Assembly (NCBI RefSeq): GCF_002994745.2 | Contig: NC_037091.1 | Coordinates: forward strand, 25,983,789-26,047,788 | DNA length: 64,000 bases | Direction: 5' to 3' | From: Rosa chinensis | Lineage: Eukaryota; Streptophyta; Magnoliopsida; Rosales; Rosaceae | Shown: one piece after another, positions 9,596 through 21,307 of the stretch | How positions within the stretch are numbered: the first letter of the stretch is position 1 | Layout of the letters: each line of letters opens with the position of its first letter | Notes under the pieces: model-generated | What the model was told of the DNA's origin: nothing | Seen by the model: the letters and a program-made list of their open reading frames with translations, nothing else | Database searches by the model: none | Program-made: the position numbers and the translations under genes

Positions 9596-12434
9596 TGACA
9601 GGTCCCGCCCCGGATTTCACTTTGAAATCCAAAGTGGTCATGCGGGACCCACCTTAGAAGAAATTCTACCAAAAATTTAGCGGAACTCTCTCTAAAAGTG
9701 GACTACCCAAACCTGTAGAAAAATATTTACACTTCTAAAATAATCCACCCTTAATCTTCTGGAGCCACCATGCTCCCTAAAACACAACATCTCCCATATC
9801 ACAAAACAATTCTGAACTTAAAAAATATTAATCTCATAGGTTATCAGAGCAATCTAATGTACAGGCGTACAACAAAATACAATACAAGATAAAAGACCGA
9901 TACTTTTATAATGCGGTAGCGATAACAGCTATGCCTCAACCCCATGTACGCTCGACCTCAAGCTAAACTGGCCTGCAAACTAGGCATTTGAAACCGAAGG
10001 GCCCAGGGGAAAAGCATTGAAAATCGTTAAAGTGAGTGGACGAAAAATAAATAATTTCAAATGAACAAGTGAAACTTAATGCTTTCCCAAGTTATTCTCT
10101 AAAACCTCGCATGCAGTAACAATCTTGAAAACACTCTTAATCACCATCTTTGCTGCAATCTTAATCCTGTAAAATAGAACATCTCGCAATCTCTTAAAAT
10201 CTCCAATCCCTCCTATACATAATCACATTTCAAACATCCTATTAAATTACTCGTCTCAAATCATATCTCAAAATGGACGATGACTAAAGGGGACTGCCGA
10301 TTAGTCATCTCATGCCACCTAGAGGGGACTGCTGACTAGTGACGCATCGGAGGGGACTGTCGACCGAACGAGGAGGTGATGGTTAGAGGGAACTGCCGAC
10401 TAACCATAGGTAGTTAGAGGGGACTGTCGACTAACTACCTCATGTCATCTAGAGGGGACTTCCGACTAAATGACGCATCGAAGGGGACTGCCGACGAGAA
10501 TATTCTGGAAGGGACTGCCGACCAGAATATTGTCTGGAGGGGACTGCAGCCCAGACTATTACCTGGACGGGACTACCGACCAGGTAAAGCATGCATGCGC
10601 TGACTTATTTACCTCCTCAATAAACTGGATTCAATCTCTTTAAGGCAATTGCTTCCGGAAAGAGCCCGATATTAATTCACTAAATCCTCAATAGTTCATC
10701 GAAAGCATAACTCAGGAATATCTCGATAACTCAAACCTCAATATCTCAATAAATCCTTGAAAGCATAATTCCCATACTCGATAAATCAATAAATGTTTTC
10801 GGAAAGAATTCTCAATATAACTTCAAAACTGATAAGTGCGAAACTCAAAACTCAAGAAATCGCGATAATTCCATCGTGCTCTAATATTTGATAAATCATT
10901 CGTATTCGTATATCATCATATAAATCGATATTCGAAATCAATATAATTCTCATAATATTTTCTTAATCGATCACTTCCCAAAATCATTTCCCAACTCAAT
11001 AACTCATAACTAACTATCTCGAAAATCTACTAAAAGCCCTCGGGAAGGAATTTCAATACTAACCCTCGTAATTCATAAATAAATCTCAATAAACCAGAGT
11101 TTATAAAATCATAAAACTCAATAATTCAAATAATAAATTAAACCTCAATTAGAAAATAATAATATACTGCATGCACAATTAATTTAAAATAAATGTCCAC
11201 TCACGGTTTGCGGCTACAACGGCCGTCCAACTTTCCCATCCTCAACTCACATATCCGTCGTCTTGAACAATCAATATAATAAATAATTGTTTCTCAAGTA
11301 CCGAGACTTAATTTACGAAAATAAATTCTATACCCTAAAACCAATAAATCATTGGATGCTCGAAATCAACACGGACCGAGCCCAAACTTCATATATTATA
11401 TCCAATCAATAACTACATCAACATATCGAAAAATAGGATCGATCCCATGGTCGGATCTTCCCAAATCAAAATCCGAACCTTCCAAAATTTTGAAAATTCT
11501 GATTAATATCCAAACCTCCTCCAATTTCCACCAAACACCTATCTATAAATTCGTAATAACAAGTACTATCGAAGAGACCAAAACAACTCACCAGAAACCG
11601 TCGGACGCGCCCTCACGCGCCGCCACTGGAGGCTGTGCTTGGGCCTCACGCGCCGCCAATCAACCACCATATCTGGCTACCAAATTTTACCAACATCATC
11701 AACTCAACATTCTAAGCATCTTTCATAACTGTGGCCAAGTCAGAAAATACCTCTAAGTGGCCGAACAATTAAGCAAACCGAAGTAGAATACAATTTTCTA
11801 ATTATACTTTCTTCCTCCACGCTGCAAATCGCTTCAAGATATTTGGGGAGCTTCAAGTACGCCTCAATGCTCTTCTAAAAAGCATGGCGTTGTCGCCAGA
11901 GGTGGCCGGAATTGAGATCAACGGTCACATGCTACAGTAAACTTCTCGTCCTTGGTTCGTCGTTTTCCGGCCAAGACTCGACGAGCGACCACCGTTGGCT
12001 TCCTCTCCTCCTCCTGGACACGCCTGTGGTGGTAGCTCGTCGAGTCTTGGCCGGAATCGAAAGGTGGCCGAAGGTGCAGAGGAGAGAGAGAGAGCTCGGG
12101 GAGAGAGAAACGGAGAGGAGAGAGAGAGAGTGGTAGAACTGATCTACCACAGTAAATTTTCGAATATATATACTAATTTACCATAAACAGTAACTTTACA
12201 TTTTTGCTTATAACTTTCGCATACGAACTCCAATTTTTACGTACCACATATGCACGCTCTCGGTTTAATGTCCTCTACAACTTTCATGAAGAACATTTTC
12301 TCAAATTTTGACCCGAACAAAAAGTCAACTTTTAGGGCCCCATAAAATGTCGAAACGGAGCCAAAAAGTAATGTAAATGTCGTTTACCCATCGAAAGACT
12401 CGTAAACTGGTAAATTTAGGTTCGAGACGTTACA
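9596..12434 (-). mobile_element. Solo LTR A (2839 bp, TSD ACAAG)
   Basis: Begins TGACAGGTCCCGCCCCGG and ends GAGACGTTACA, bounded by perfect 5-bp duplications ACAAG at 9591-9595 and 12435-12439. Read on the minus strand it starts TGTAACGTCTCGAACC and ends CGGGACCTGTCA. It contains no pol or gag domain, so this is a solo LTR left by recombination between two LTRs. Its sequence layout (GTTGACTTTTTG block, GAAAGTTGTAGAG block, GC-rich middle, hairpin array, CCACTTTGGATTTCAAAGTG end) is shared with the LTR at 17425-19457. Ty3/gypsy affiliation is inferred from similarity of layout to the LTR at 49156-51932. The (GA)n patch near 12080-12130 and the 134-aa ORF near 11352 are not treated as genes. 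Confidence 0.9.
10279..10587. repeat. Hairpin array with constant 13-nt loops (LTR A)
   Basis: About nine consecutive units of stem, AGGGGACTGCCGA-type loop, complementary stem. Examples: GATGACTAA/TTAGTCATC (10279-10287 with 10301-10309), ATGGTTAG/CTAACCAT (10379-10386 with 10400-10407), GGTAGTTAG/CTAACTACC (10409-10417 with 10431-10439), ATATTCTGG/CCAGAATAT (10500-10508 with 10522-10530), GTCTGG/CCAGAC (10532-10537 with 10551-10556), TTACCTGG/CCAGGTAA (10559-10566 with 10580-10587). Each of these loops is exactly 13 nt; stems differ between units but remain complementary. Confidence 0.85.
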
Positions 12435-13131
12435 ACAAGCCATAAACATCATAAATAACAAATAAAAGAGAGCAAAGAGTGGAGAACAAGTGATCCACAG
12501 GTTTGACTCTTTTTGGAGTCAAACCAAAAGCACAAGATGTCTCCCTTGCCTCCTAGATGCTATATGAGAAGAAAAATGCTTCAAAGTATAGGGATTTCAG
12601 TTTCTAGAACCCAAATCACTATACTAATCCACAAAAACTCAAGAACAAAATAAGAACAAGGGTTAAATGTGTGAGAAACAAGAGAAGTGATTGATCAAAG
12701 TGTGTAGAAACTTCGGTTTTGGTGAACCCAAGTGGCTACATACCTTTCTCTTACACAAAACTCAAAGAACTATGTACAAGATATGAAAAACTAACATAAA
12801 ACTAAAGAAAAGAGAGCTTTTGATGTTCCAAAATGGGAGAGCCAAGGGGATGCATGGTTCTAGGAGTGAGAATGGGCTATTTAAAGGCCAAGGCAATTCA
12901 AAACAAGGGTAAAGATCAAAAGGAATCAATGGTGAGATGTAATGGACAAATTTATAAGCATAAAATGTGGATATAGTCTTTAAATTCACATAAAATGACT
13001 TAAAAGCCCATAGATATTTTGGTGGAGAAGATAAAGTAAGGGTAGGAGGGTCATTGTGTAAGGAAATAAGGCAATAAATAGGAGACAAAAGTGTAAGATA
13101 TAAGAAGGAGACCGCTTGTCATATTTCAATT

Positions 13132-14608
13132 TAGGCCTCATCAACGGGCCGGGCCAGGCTTGGGTAGGGTCGGGCCGGGCCTTACTCCATTTTTAAATAG
13201 TAGCGAGCCGGGCTGGGCCAGGCTTTATTGTAAATTGAAGGATCCAAGCCCATCCATTTAATGCGGGCCTCGCGGGCTTTTTCTGAGCGGGCCTTGCAGG
13301 CTTTATTTACAAATAAATCTTTAAAGATAATATTTTTTATAAACTTATATTTATATATCATACACTCCAAAGAGAAACCTCTATCAACTTAAATAAAATG
13401 GGAAAACCGACCGTTGGATGAGATTATTATAATAAATTATGAGTGTGGTAAAAAATTTAGCCAATTTCACCATATTTTCGAATCCGATTGAATTGGTCAA
13501 CCATCGTTACTTGTATGTTTTCTTGGTTGACCGATGGCATGACGATTGCGAAAGGTGCTTATTTTTTCACATCATGTCTATAAATATTCCATTGATGGAT
13601 GTGCGTGGACATAAGATAAAAATTTTAATTTTAATTGCAAAGATGTTGGCCTATATCAATTTGCCTCCTAAAGTTGTATAACTTGTATGTTGCATTTAAA
13701 TTGTTGAGGTTCATTCTAAAGCAACCATGAAGTGGAAAATGAATTTAGAGAAATCAACCGCTCGATTGAGAGATTGTAATGTTTTATGGTGATTGTAAAA
13801 AATTCAGCTAATTTGATTCGAATTCGATCAATTAGGTCAAATTTAGTTACTCGTATAAACCTATATCTATATATCATACACTCCAAAGAGCAACCCCTAT
13901 CAATTCAAAGAAAATGGAAAAATGGACCGTTGGATGAGATTATTACAATAAATTATGAGTGTGGTAAAAAATTTAGCCAATTTCACCATATTTTCGAATC
14001 CGATCGAATTGGTCAACCGTCGTCACTTGTATGTTTTCTTGGTTGACCGATGGCATGACGACCTCGAAACGTGCTTATTTTTTCACATCACGTTTGTAAA
14101 TATTCCATCGATGGATGTGTGTGGACATGAGATAAAAAAAAATTAATTTTAATTACAAACACATTGGCCTATACCAATTTTCCTCCTAAAGTTGTATGAC
14201 TTATATATTACATTTAAATTGTTGAGGTTCATTCTAAAGCAACCATGAAGTGGAAAATGAATTCGGAGAAACTAACCGCTCGATGGAGAGATTGTAATGT
14301 TTTATGGTGGTTGTAGAAAATTCAGTCAATTTGGTTCTCGTTTCGAATTTGATCCACTAGGTCAAACTTAGTTACTCTTATAAACCTATATTTATATATC
14401 ATACACTCCAAAGAGCAACCCTTATCAATTCAAATTCAAAGAAAATGAAAAAACCGACCGTTGGATGAGTTTATTACAATAAATCATGAGTGTGGTAAAA
14501 AATTTAGCCAATTTCACCATATTTTCGAATCCGATCGAATTGATCAACCTATATGTAGAATATATATATGCACTAATGCACATATGCTATATAGATGTAT
14601 AAGAACTT

Positions 14609-14645
<37 letters not shown>

Positions 14646-14846
14646 TATCTACATATATATATATATATAATATTTTACTGGCTTTTACCGGCCGGGCCTA
14701 GCAGGCCTGGTTTTTGCGGGTTTTTGGCTGGCCGGCCCACTACCCACCGAGGCGGGCTTTTTAACGGGCCGGGTCGGACTTTTAGCCCTCAGGGTCAGCG
14801 GGCCTCCATCGGCCCACTTGATCCGCGAGCTTTTTGATGAGGCCTA
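13132..14846. mobile_element. Non-autonomous hAT element 1 (8-bp TSD)
   Basis: A 1715-bp element with ends TAGGCCTCATCAACGGGCC and TTTTTGATGAGGCCTA, flanked by TTTCAATT at 13124-13131 and 14847-14854. The 8-bp duplication and TAGG... termini indicate the hAT superfamily. Both subterminal regions are rich in GGGCCGGGCC-type motifs. The interior holds three tandem copies of a unit of about 520 bp (phase marker CCGTTGGATGAG at 13411, 13927, 14458; the last copy truncated), then (CA)n and (TA)n near 14610-14668. No transposase. The repeated frames starting [13 protein letters not shown] are the same stretch of each unit and are not taken as proteins. Confidence 0.85.
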
Positions 14847-14854
14847 TTTCAATT

Positions 14855-15861
14855 TTTAAATTTCAAAATAACCTACACCACATATTCCCACCTAAAGTCC
14901 CTAACCCTAGTCAATAGCTCTTCCTTGACCTCCACACATGTTCTTGGCCGGCCAACTTGGCCGGAAATGGTCGGAATCCGGTGTTAACTTGTGTTGACCC
15001 ATTTTTTGTCCATTTGTGTATTTTCTTCTTCTTTATTCCTTCAATTACATCTCTACTAGGACTTCAGAATTGGTCTTTACTTTCTTCATACCAAATGTTT
15101 CTCCATGAGTGTAGATAATTCTGGTAAAATTTCAGAGCTTAGTTCATCTTGGTCTGGCCGAAAATGCAGCGGGAATCCCTACAGGTCAGGTTCGGCAGTT
15201 TTTGTCTTTTAGTGTAGAAACTTGCACCGATTTTGAACTCCTTCCACTATGAACTAGCTCTTGTACTCTTCATAATAAATGATCCTAAGGATGTCTAGAA
15301 TGTCTTTGTTAAATTTCAGCTCATTTGGAGATAATTTAGTTATGTTGTCGGTTCTCCTTCCTTGCCTAGCTTGGATTCTCTTAGCTAGAGAAGGAAAATG
15401 TGTTAAAGTTGATTTTTTAGGGCATTTCCAAGTTCATCCATCATTTCCTAGCATGGTAAGAAAAACATAATAAATATATATAAATAAACACAAAGTTTAA
15501 GCAAAAGTGTAAGATTAGGGGAATAATTACTAGGTAATTATGGACCTAACAATTGCTTATGTTTATGAGACTCGAAAAGGATTACAGAAGACAAGAACGA
15601 GATGTAATTTCTCTTTATTTGAGTATTTTTATTTCAAATATTTCATTTTTGATGATTTCCGAAGAAGGTATTTCGTGTTGTTTTTAATTTCAATTTTGAA
15701 ATTCTATGCTCACACCTCAGATTCAGTGATAGGTACCAAATCTCACCTCCACCTGATTCAGGGCATCACATTTCTTTACATTGTTTATGTATACAAAAAC
15801 TAAAAATATAGCACCATAATTCTAAAATCGACAAATTCCTATGTATATATATATACATATA
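14855..15861. other. No gene seen (part of a possible old LTR, then flank)
   Basis: After the hAT insertion the sequence may continue the LTR tentatively placed at 8714-15549. From 15550 to 15861 there is A/T-rich DNA without a recognisable frame. Confidence 0.35.
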
Positions 15862-16236
15862 CAGATCCTATCCAGAGTGAGGCCTTGCTCTGAAATTAAA
15901 GTGTAAGGTTGGAGTTTAGGGTCACTTTTCGGCCTCATATCCACATCTCGACCTTTCAGTTTTTGGGTACTTATGTATAGATCATCTCTGAAAAATTTCA
16001 CCCAAATTAATTAAACCAATGGACGAATTGAATCTGTCCAACCTGAACCATACTAGCTTTGAGGTAGTTATCAATGCCTTAACGACCATCAATTGGCTGA
16101 AATTTTGAAGAGATGATCTATACATTAGTACCTAAAAGCTGAACGGTCGAGATGTGGATATGAGACCTAAAAGTGACCCTAAACTCCAACCTCGCATCTT
16201 AATTTCAGAGCGAGACCTCGCTATATATAGGATCTG

Positions 16237-16240
<4 letters not shown>
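15858..16240. mobile_element. Foldback MITE 1
   Basis: The ends TATACAGATCCTA (15858) and TAGGATCTGTATA (to 16240) are inverted, and the arms continue inward as long imperfect complements: ACCTTTCAGTTTTTGGGTAC with GTACCTAAAAGCTGAACGGT, and TATAGATCATCTCT with AGAGATGATCTATA. It sits in a TA/CA microsatellite. The whole element can fold into one long hairpin. It is related to the element at 20366-20780. Confidence 0.75.
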
Positions 16241-16282
<42 letters not shown>

Positions 16283-16284
<2 letters not shown>

Positions 16285-16737
16285 CACATACTAGAATCCT
16301 TTAAAATAGAAAAAAAAAAATTACCCATAAGTATTATTTTCTCCGTAAATTTTCCCTAAATTTTTTTCCCTATTACTACTTTTCTTCACGAGTGTAATGT
16401 AAGCCCAATTATTGCCCCGCAAGTATGATATTATTGTTTCATGTGTTTTATAATTTCTTTAAGGGACCATTTTACCCTCTCAAGGGTTGAGATTTTCTTT
16501 TTTGGCCGAGGTTTTTTTAAGTTTTCTTGAGGACTATAATACCTTTTAAGCAGTTGAGAGATTTTATTTTTCATTATTTGTTAACAAAACAAAGGTACTT
16601 TAGAATAGGGCCAATAACATATAATGCCACTTACCTCATACGGAGGCATCCAAAAAAAAAAAACCTTGCCGCACCCTTTCTCTCATTCTCACCTAGGGTT
16701 AGGGTTTCAACAAGCTTTCTTCAGTAGACTAATTATG
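16283..16737. other. Intergenic, no gene seen
   Basis: A/T-rich sequence after the (CA)n tract at about 16241-16276. No coding frame was recognised before the DUF4283 remnant. Confidence 0.4.
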
Positions 16738-17424
16738 TCCATTGATGCAATGGCAGTAAAACTTGCTTCCTCCCTTGCCATAGCGGAGGGGAAGAGGCTT
16801 GTGGATTTGCTACCATCTCAAGGGAAGGGGTTGAGACAACTAGAGGTTTTCATAGTAGGTAAATTGCTCTTTGCACAAAAATACAAGTAACGATTTTCTA
16901 AGGGGATTTTCGCAACGCCTGGAAGATAAATAGTAAGTATAAGATTAAGAAGGCCGATGGAGATCGAGTTCTCTTTTAGTTCTCTGGTCCAGCTTATAGC
17001 TCTTGGGTTTGGAAAGGTGCTCCATGGAGTATCAACAAAGCACCATTAGCATTGGCTGAGTACGACTGGGTCAGCCTTGTGGAGAACGTCCAGTTTAGGG
17101 TTTCTTTATATTGGATTACTCTGCAAGGAATACCACCGGCTTTTAGGTGGAACATGACCATGAGGTTGATGGGAAGCACTTTGGGTGAGTTCAAGGAGCT
17201 GGATAGGTCGGTGTTTCATTTTGGGGTGCTACGAATTCGGGTTTAAATCGAACTAGTGCGCCCTTTGCTTTTTAAGCGTCAATTCTAGGTTGAGGATAAC
17301 GTTGAGTTCCTGGTGACGTATGCGTCAATTCAAATATGATAGGCTTTATGGTCATTGTGCAACTTGTGGCTTGGTGAGAATGGTGACGTATGCTGGCCTG
17401 CATGCTTGGGACTAATGTTGGAGG
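16738..17424 (+). pseudogene. DUF4283 / zinc-knuckle (zf-CCHC_4) protein, 5' part, interrupted
   Basis: Broken frames read MSIDAMAVKLASSLAIAEGK, RLVDLLPSQ, VFIVGKLL, then APWSINKAPLALAEYDWV, SLVENVQFRVSLYWITLQGI and GHCATCGL in the order expected for a DUF4283 domain followed by a CCHC-type knuckle. These proteins are abundant plant genes related to LINE/retroelement ORF1. There are at least three frame changes and internal stops, for instance after KYK at 16888 and before the knuckle near 17246. The coding remnant ends abruptly at 17424, where an LTR is inserted; a likely 3' part lies at 19463-19957. Confidence 0.75.
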
Positions 17425-19457
17425 TGGTACGTCCTGTACCTAGATTTACTGGTCATTTGGACTGTAAACGATCAAAATTCTTACTTTTACTATTATTTCG
17501 AACATTGAGGGGGAACTCCAAAGTTGACTTTTTCTTTAGTTTATTAAGAAGCTTCCTTTAAAAAAAATGTAGAGCACAGTAAACCGAGTCCGTGGACGTG
17601 CAACACGTTAAAATCAGAGTTCATGTGAGTAAGTTATGGTCTACAACACTTGGATTTTTATGTTGGAGTTTTCAAAGACTTTCATAAGCGCAGTATGGTA
17701 TTTTCTCAATCGTGTTTATATAAAGTAGAACCCCATAGCCCTAGGGGGGGCGGCCTTTCTTCTTTGGGTTGTACCTAAAAGAGAGATGTGAGCTGATTTT
17801 GACTTGGCCCCAGTCGAAACCCGACTGGTCCATTGTCATCCAGCCACCCGAGACATTGCCACTTACTGGTCGGGAATTGACCGCTAGCATTTTCTCTATT
17901 GATCCACGTCCTTCCCTAGCTAAACAAAAATTCAAGCGAGTATCAAGGCAGTGAAACCTATTCGGATGCATGAAAAATGACCCTGTCGGAATACTCTACT
18001 CAGGGCACCTCCAGTGGTGATTCCAATTGGGTTTTGTAGCCTTTTTACCGATGATAAAAATCCCCAAGCCTCTTACATCGAATCGTCATGAGTAGAGAGT
18101 TAGATCGATGTAAAGTTTTCGGCCAATCCCCACCAAGTCAAGCTTTGGCCCAGGTATGCAAGTTGATCTTTGGGTTATGATGTTCATTTTGGTACAAGCC
18201 TTACATCCTAATTTAATAGTCTGATAGGTGGCGTGTGGGCCCCACACTCCCCCACTTTTGGTCTTCTATTTTATTCCATTGTGTAGAGCAGGATATTACG
18301 AGTGTGTGGATACAGTTTGTTAGGAATACGTCGAAATTTGGGATTGATAGCAATTTCCGATGTTTTAGAAATTCGATACAAATTTATGTTAATCTAACCG
18401 TTAGATTGCTGCAATTTTTCATTTGGTTATTAGAATTATTAAGTTGACGAAACACTTGAAGTTTAAGCTGATTCTGATGCGATTTCAGATCTTCAGGATT
18501 TTTGATAAATGATTAAATTAGTGTTTCGGGGTTTCGTTTGAATTCATAATTAGCTAACTATTATCATATTCTGATGAGAGTGTCGGATTTGAATGTTGAT
18601 TATGGTTTGCAATTTCTTTAGATGTGATCTCATATTTAGTCGGTGATTTTTTATTAATATTTCAGATATGTTTATTTATAATATATGATTTTCGACGATT
18701 ATTACGAATTTAAACTTGACGATGATTTCGGTTATATGCTTGGGATTGAATTTGGATTATGATTTAAGGATTTTTGGTCATTGTGTGATTGTGGATAATA
18801 TAATTATTGGTTGGGGCATTTTATGTATGTGAATTTGATAATGATTCGATGGTTGTGTTATGTTGTTCGAGACACTAAGAGAGAGGGAATGGAAAAGTGG
18901 TCTTAATTCGTGGTACCAGAAGAGAGGGGATGAACTGATGGCCATTTTTGTTATTCTAGTGGCCAATGTTGTTGATTTGACACCAAGAGAGAGGGGATGA
19001 ATTGGTAGCGGATATTGTTGCTGTTATTGTGGCACCAGAAGTGAGGGGATGAGCTGGTGCCGTCATGGTTGTTGATTTAAGTTATGTATATTGCGATTGT
19101 ATGATTTGAATACGCTTTGAACTATATGGATTGATAAATGCCTTAGGATGATGAGAATTATGTTCGTGAAATTATTGTTTGATACATGTTAGTTAATACT
19201 TTACTGAAATATTTTATTAATAGAATTGTTGGAATATTGTTTTAAATTATTTGTGGAGCTAGTTGTGTTCATGGGGAACAGGTAGGCTCCAGGAGTTTGA
19301 GGTTGGATTCATGCTATTAGAAGGGTATAGTTGTTTTGCAAGTTTGTGTAGTCAATTTTTGGGGAAAGTTCTGCCAAATTCTTGGTAGAATTTCCTCTAA
19401 AGTGGGTCTCATAGGGCCACTTCAAATTTCAGGGTGAAATCCAAGCAGGTCCTGTGA
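17425..19457 (+). mobile_element. Solo LTR F, degenerate relative of LTR A
   Basis: The start TGGTACGTCCTGTACCTAGA aligns with the minus-strand start of LTR A (TGTAACGTCTCGAACC), and the end GGTGAAATCCAAGCAGGTCC with its end. Shared internal blocks include GTTGACTTTTTC, GTAGAGCACAGTAAACCGAG, AGAATTTCCTCTAAAGTGGG and a hairpin array near 18880-19061. Flanks GGAGG and GGATG match at four of five positions, as expected for an old 5-bp duplication. It is about 800 bp shorter than LTR A. The element lies inside the DUF4283 pseudogene. Confidence 0.65.
18880..19065. repeat. Hairpin array in LTR F
   Basis: Three to four units with an AGAGAGGGGATGAA-type loop. The clearest is GGCACCAG (19031-19038) pairing with CTGGTGCC (19054-19061), a perfect 8-bp stem. 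Others (TGGTACCAG with CTGATGGCCA near 18911-18944, ACACCAA with TTGGTAG near 18980-19008) pair imperfectly, in keeping with the age of this copy. Confidence 0.6.
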
Positions 19458-19462
19458 GGATG

Positions 19463-19957
19463 AGACAATGTCTGCATGCGGAGCACAAATGTTCGCCTTG
19501 ACTGATGATGGGTAGCGGACCAGGATTAACAACTACTGGGATTTTGGTCAATGCCAAACCCTAGTCTTCAAGGCTCAAGTACCTCATTCTATTCCCAATC
19601 AATTCTTTTCCTCCTCTCCAATCTACTATAGAAACTAAGGAGGTGTCTTACAATTTGGGAGCTAGATGAACAAATTAGTGTAATCAAGCCTGTGACATGT
19701 AAACACAAGATGATGATGATATTACTATTTCTTCAATAAAATTGAGAATGAGTTTGGCTGTGGGGAAGAAAAATCTGGATGTAGAAAATATGGGGTTAGT
19801 GCCTGCAAATTTTGGTGATAGTGTACAAGCAAAGAGAAATAGAGGCAAGCTAGTGGGTAATGTTAACAAACTGCTCCATCGTACTGCTTGGAAAAGCAAG
19901 GGTCTGAAACCAAAAGACATAATTGAGAAGAAGAAAAAAAATGAGCAAGAAGACTAA
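19463..19957 (+). pseudogene. Probable 3' part of the DUF4283 pseudogene
   Basis: An open frame at 19742-19957 reads MRMSLAVGKKNLDVENMG, then QAKRNRGKLVGNVNKLLH and ends in a Lys/Glu-rich tail. Lys/Arg-rich tails with a KRxRGxxxG motif are common downstream of the knuckle in DUF4283 proteins. Its place immediately beyond LTR F supports its being the distal half of the gene broken at 17424. The assignment rests on position and composition more than on a strong domain match. Confidence 0.4.
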
Positions 19958-20365
19958 TCCGATGGTAAGATTGCAAGCAGCTGAAGAAGATACAAGTTCT
20001 GACCCTAAGGATCAAGTAGCTGGTTATTTTGTAATTTATTTTTTTGAGTAGGTGAAAATCCTTTTTTAGTAGGAATGGCTTTTAGGAGGTTTATGAGATA
20101 TTTCTAGTTTTTATTTGTACCACAAATGCATGTTGGCAGGTAAGAACCAGATGAATGATTTTTTTCCTCAGAGTGAGGTTATTTTTGTTGAATTAGGCCC
20201 ACTTAAAAGCTAGCATCCCTTTAAACTATAATAAGTACCATTGGCTTAGATAGGTTTCTCAAGATTTTTTTGCCGGATTTCTTGTTTAAGCACATCTAGA
20301 CTCTACCTTGTTCCCGCTATTGATTTTAATGATATCAATATTTCCATTCAAATACACACACACAC
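19958..20365. other. Intergenic, no gene seen
   Basis: T-rich sequence after the DUF4283 remnant, probably its former 3' flank. No feature recognised except the short (CA)n that abuts the next MITE. Confidence 0.4.
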
Positions 20366-20780
20366 ACAGTCCTTCTTGGATAAGGATGTCCTTACCTTAG
20401 CTTAGGAAAGGATTTCAGGTTTTTGACTACTTTTCGATCACATATTCACATCTTAACCATTCAGTTTTTAGGTCCTAATTTATAGATCATCTCTGCAAAA
20501 TTTCAGCCAAATTGATGATCGTTAAGGCATTCAAAACTGCAATTTACATTAATGAACACGAACAGTTCCGGTTTGACAGATTCGATTCGTTCATTGGTTT
20601 AATCGACTTCGATACCTTAATGATCATCAATTTGGCTGAAAATTTGTAGAAGTGATCTATACATTATGACCTAAAAATTGAACGTTTAAGATGTGAATAT
20701 GTGATTGAAAAGTTGTCAAAAACTGAAAATCCATTCCTAAAGCTAAGGTAAGGATATCCTTACCTAAGAAGGACTGTATA
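20366..20780. mobile_element. Foldback MITE 2
   Basis: Left arm ACAGTCCTTCTTGGATAAGG with TGTCCTTACCTTAGCTTAGG; right arm is its reverse complement ending AGGTAAGGATATCCTTACCT then AAGAAGGACTGTATA. Shared interior with MITE 1 includes TATAGATCATCTCTG and AAATTTCAGCCAAATTGATG. Flanked by (CA)n and (CATA)n repeats. Nearly the full length is self-complementary. Confidence 0.75.
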
Positions 20781-21307
20781 CATACATACATACATATATA
20801 TATAAATATATATATATATATTTATTAGCTTTATTATTCTCCAGGCCACCTAATTTTCTATCCCTAATAAAGCCACTAAAATATAAGAAATATCAATATT
20901 TACAAAAATTTTACCACATTTTTAATTTTTATTATTTACGAATATTTACATACATTGAAACGCTATGTCGACGAACAAAAAAATTATTGTCAAATGACCA
21001 ACAAGCTATTATTGATGAATCACAAAGCTACTACCATTTTTTAGAAAAATTATTGTCATTCGTCGACACTTAGTGATAACAGTTGTTTCTGGTGGCTTTC
21101 TCAGGGTACCTCACGTAGAATGCTATACCGCCGGGGTACCGATCCAACTCCTAGTCCTGTACCAATAACACAACGTCAAAGAGATAAACCGTACCGGACG
21201 GTTTATACTCCTCCGATGCTAGAGTAAGGTACCAATATACGAATGGACATAGTAATAGTATAATAAAGGAGTTATTACCCTTCAAAAGGTGGTTGTGCTG
21301 ATGCTTT

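Larger units (their letters stand above)
8714..15549 (-). mobile_element. Possible old solo LTR split by two later insertions
   Basis: On the minus strand the stretch begins TGTTAGGTCCATAATTACC (from 15549) and could end GCTAGCA at 8714. After removing the solo LTR at 9596-12434 and the hAT element at 13132-14846, each with one target duplication, about 2.27 kb remain, a plausible LTR size. No coding domain is present in the remainder. The 5-bp flanks (TTGGA and ATTGC) do not match, so the left boundary is weak and the call is tentative. Confidence 0.3.

Noticed and set aside
11352..11756. 134-codon ORF in the plus strand
   Set aside because: Lies inside solo LTR A in antisense orientation to the element; no recognisable domain and low complexity.
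13439..14146. Recurrent 63-86 codon ORFs beginning [13 protein letters not shown] (also at 34569 and 35093)
   Set aside because: Same segment of the 520-bp tandem unit in non-autonomous hAT elements; frames differ in length between units, with no sign of coding constraint.
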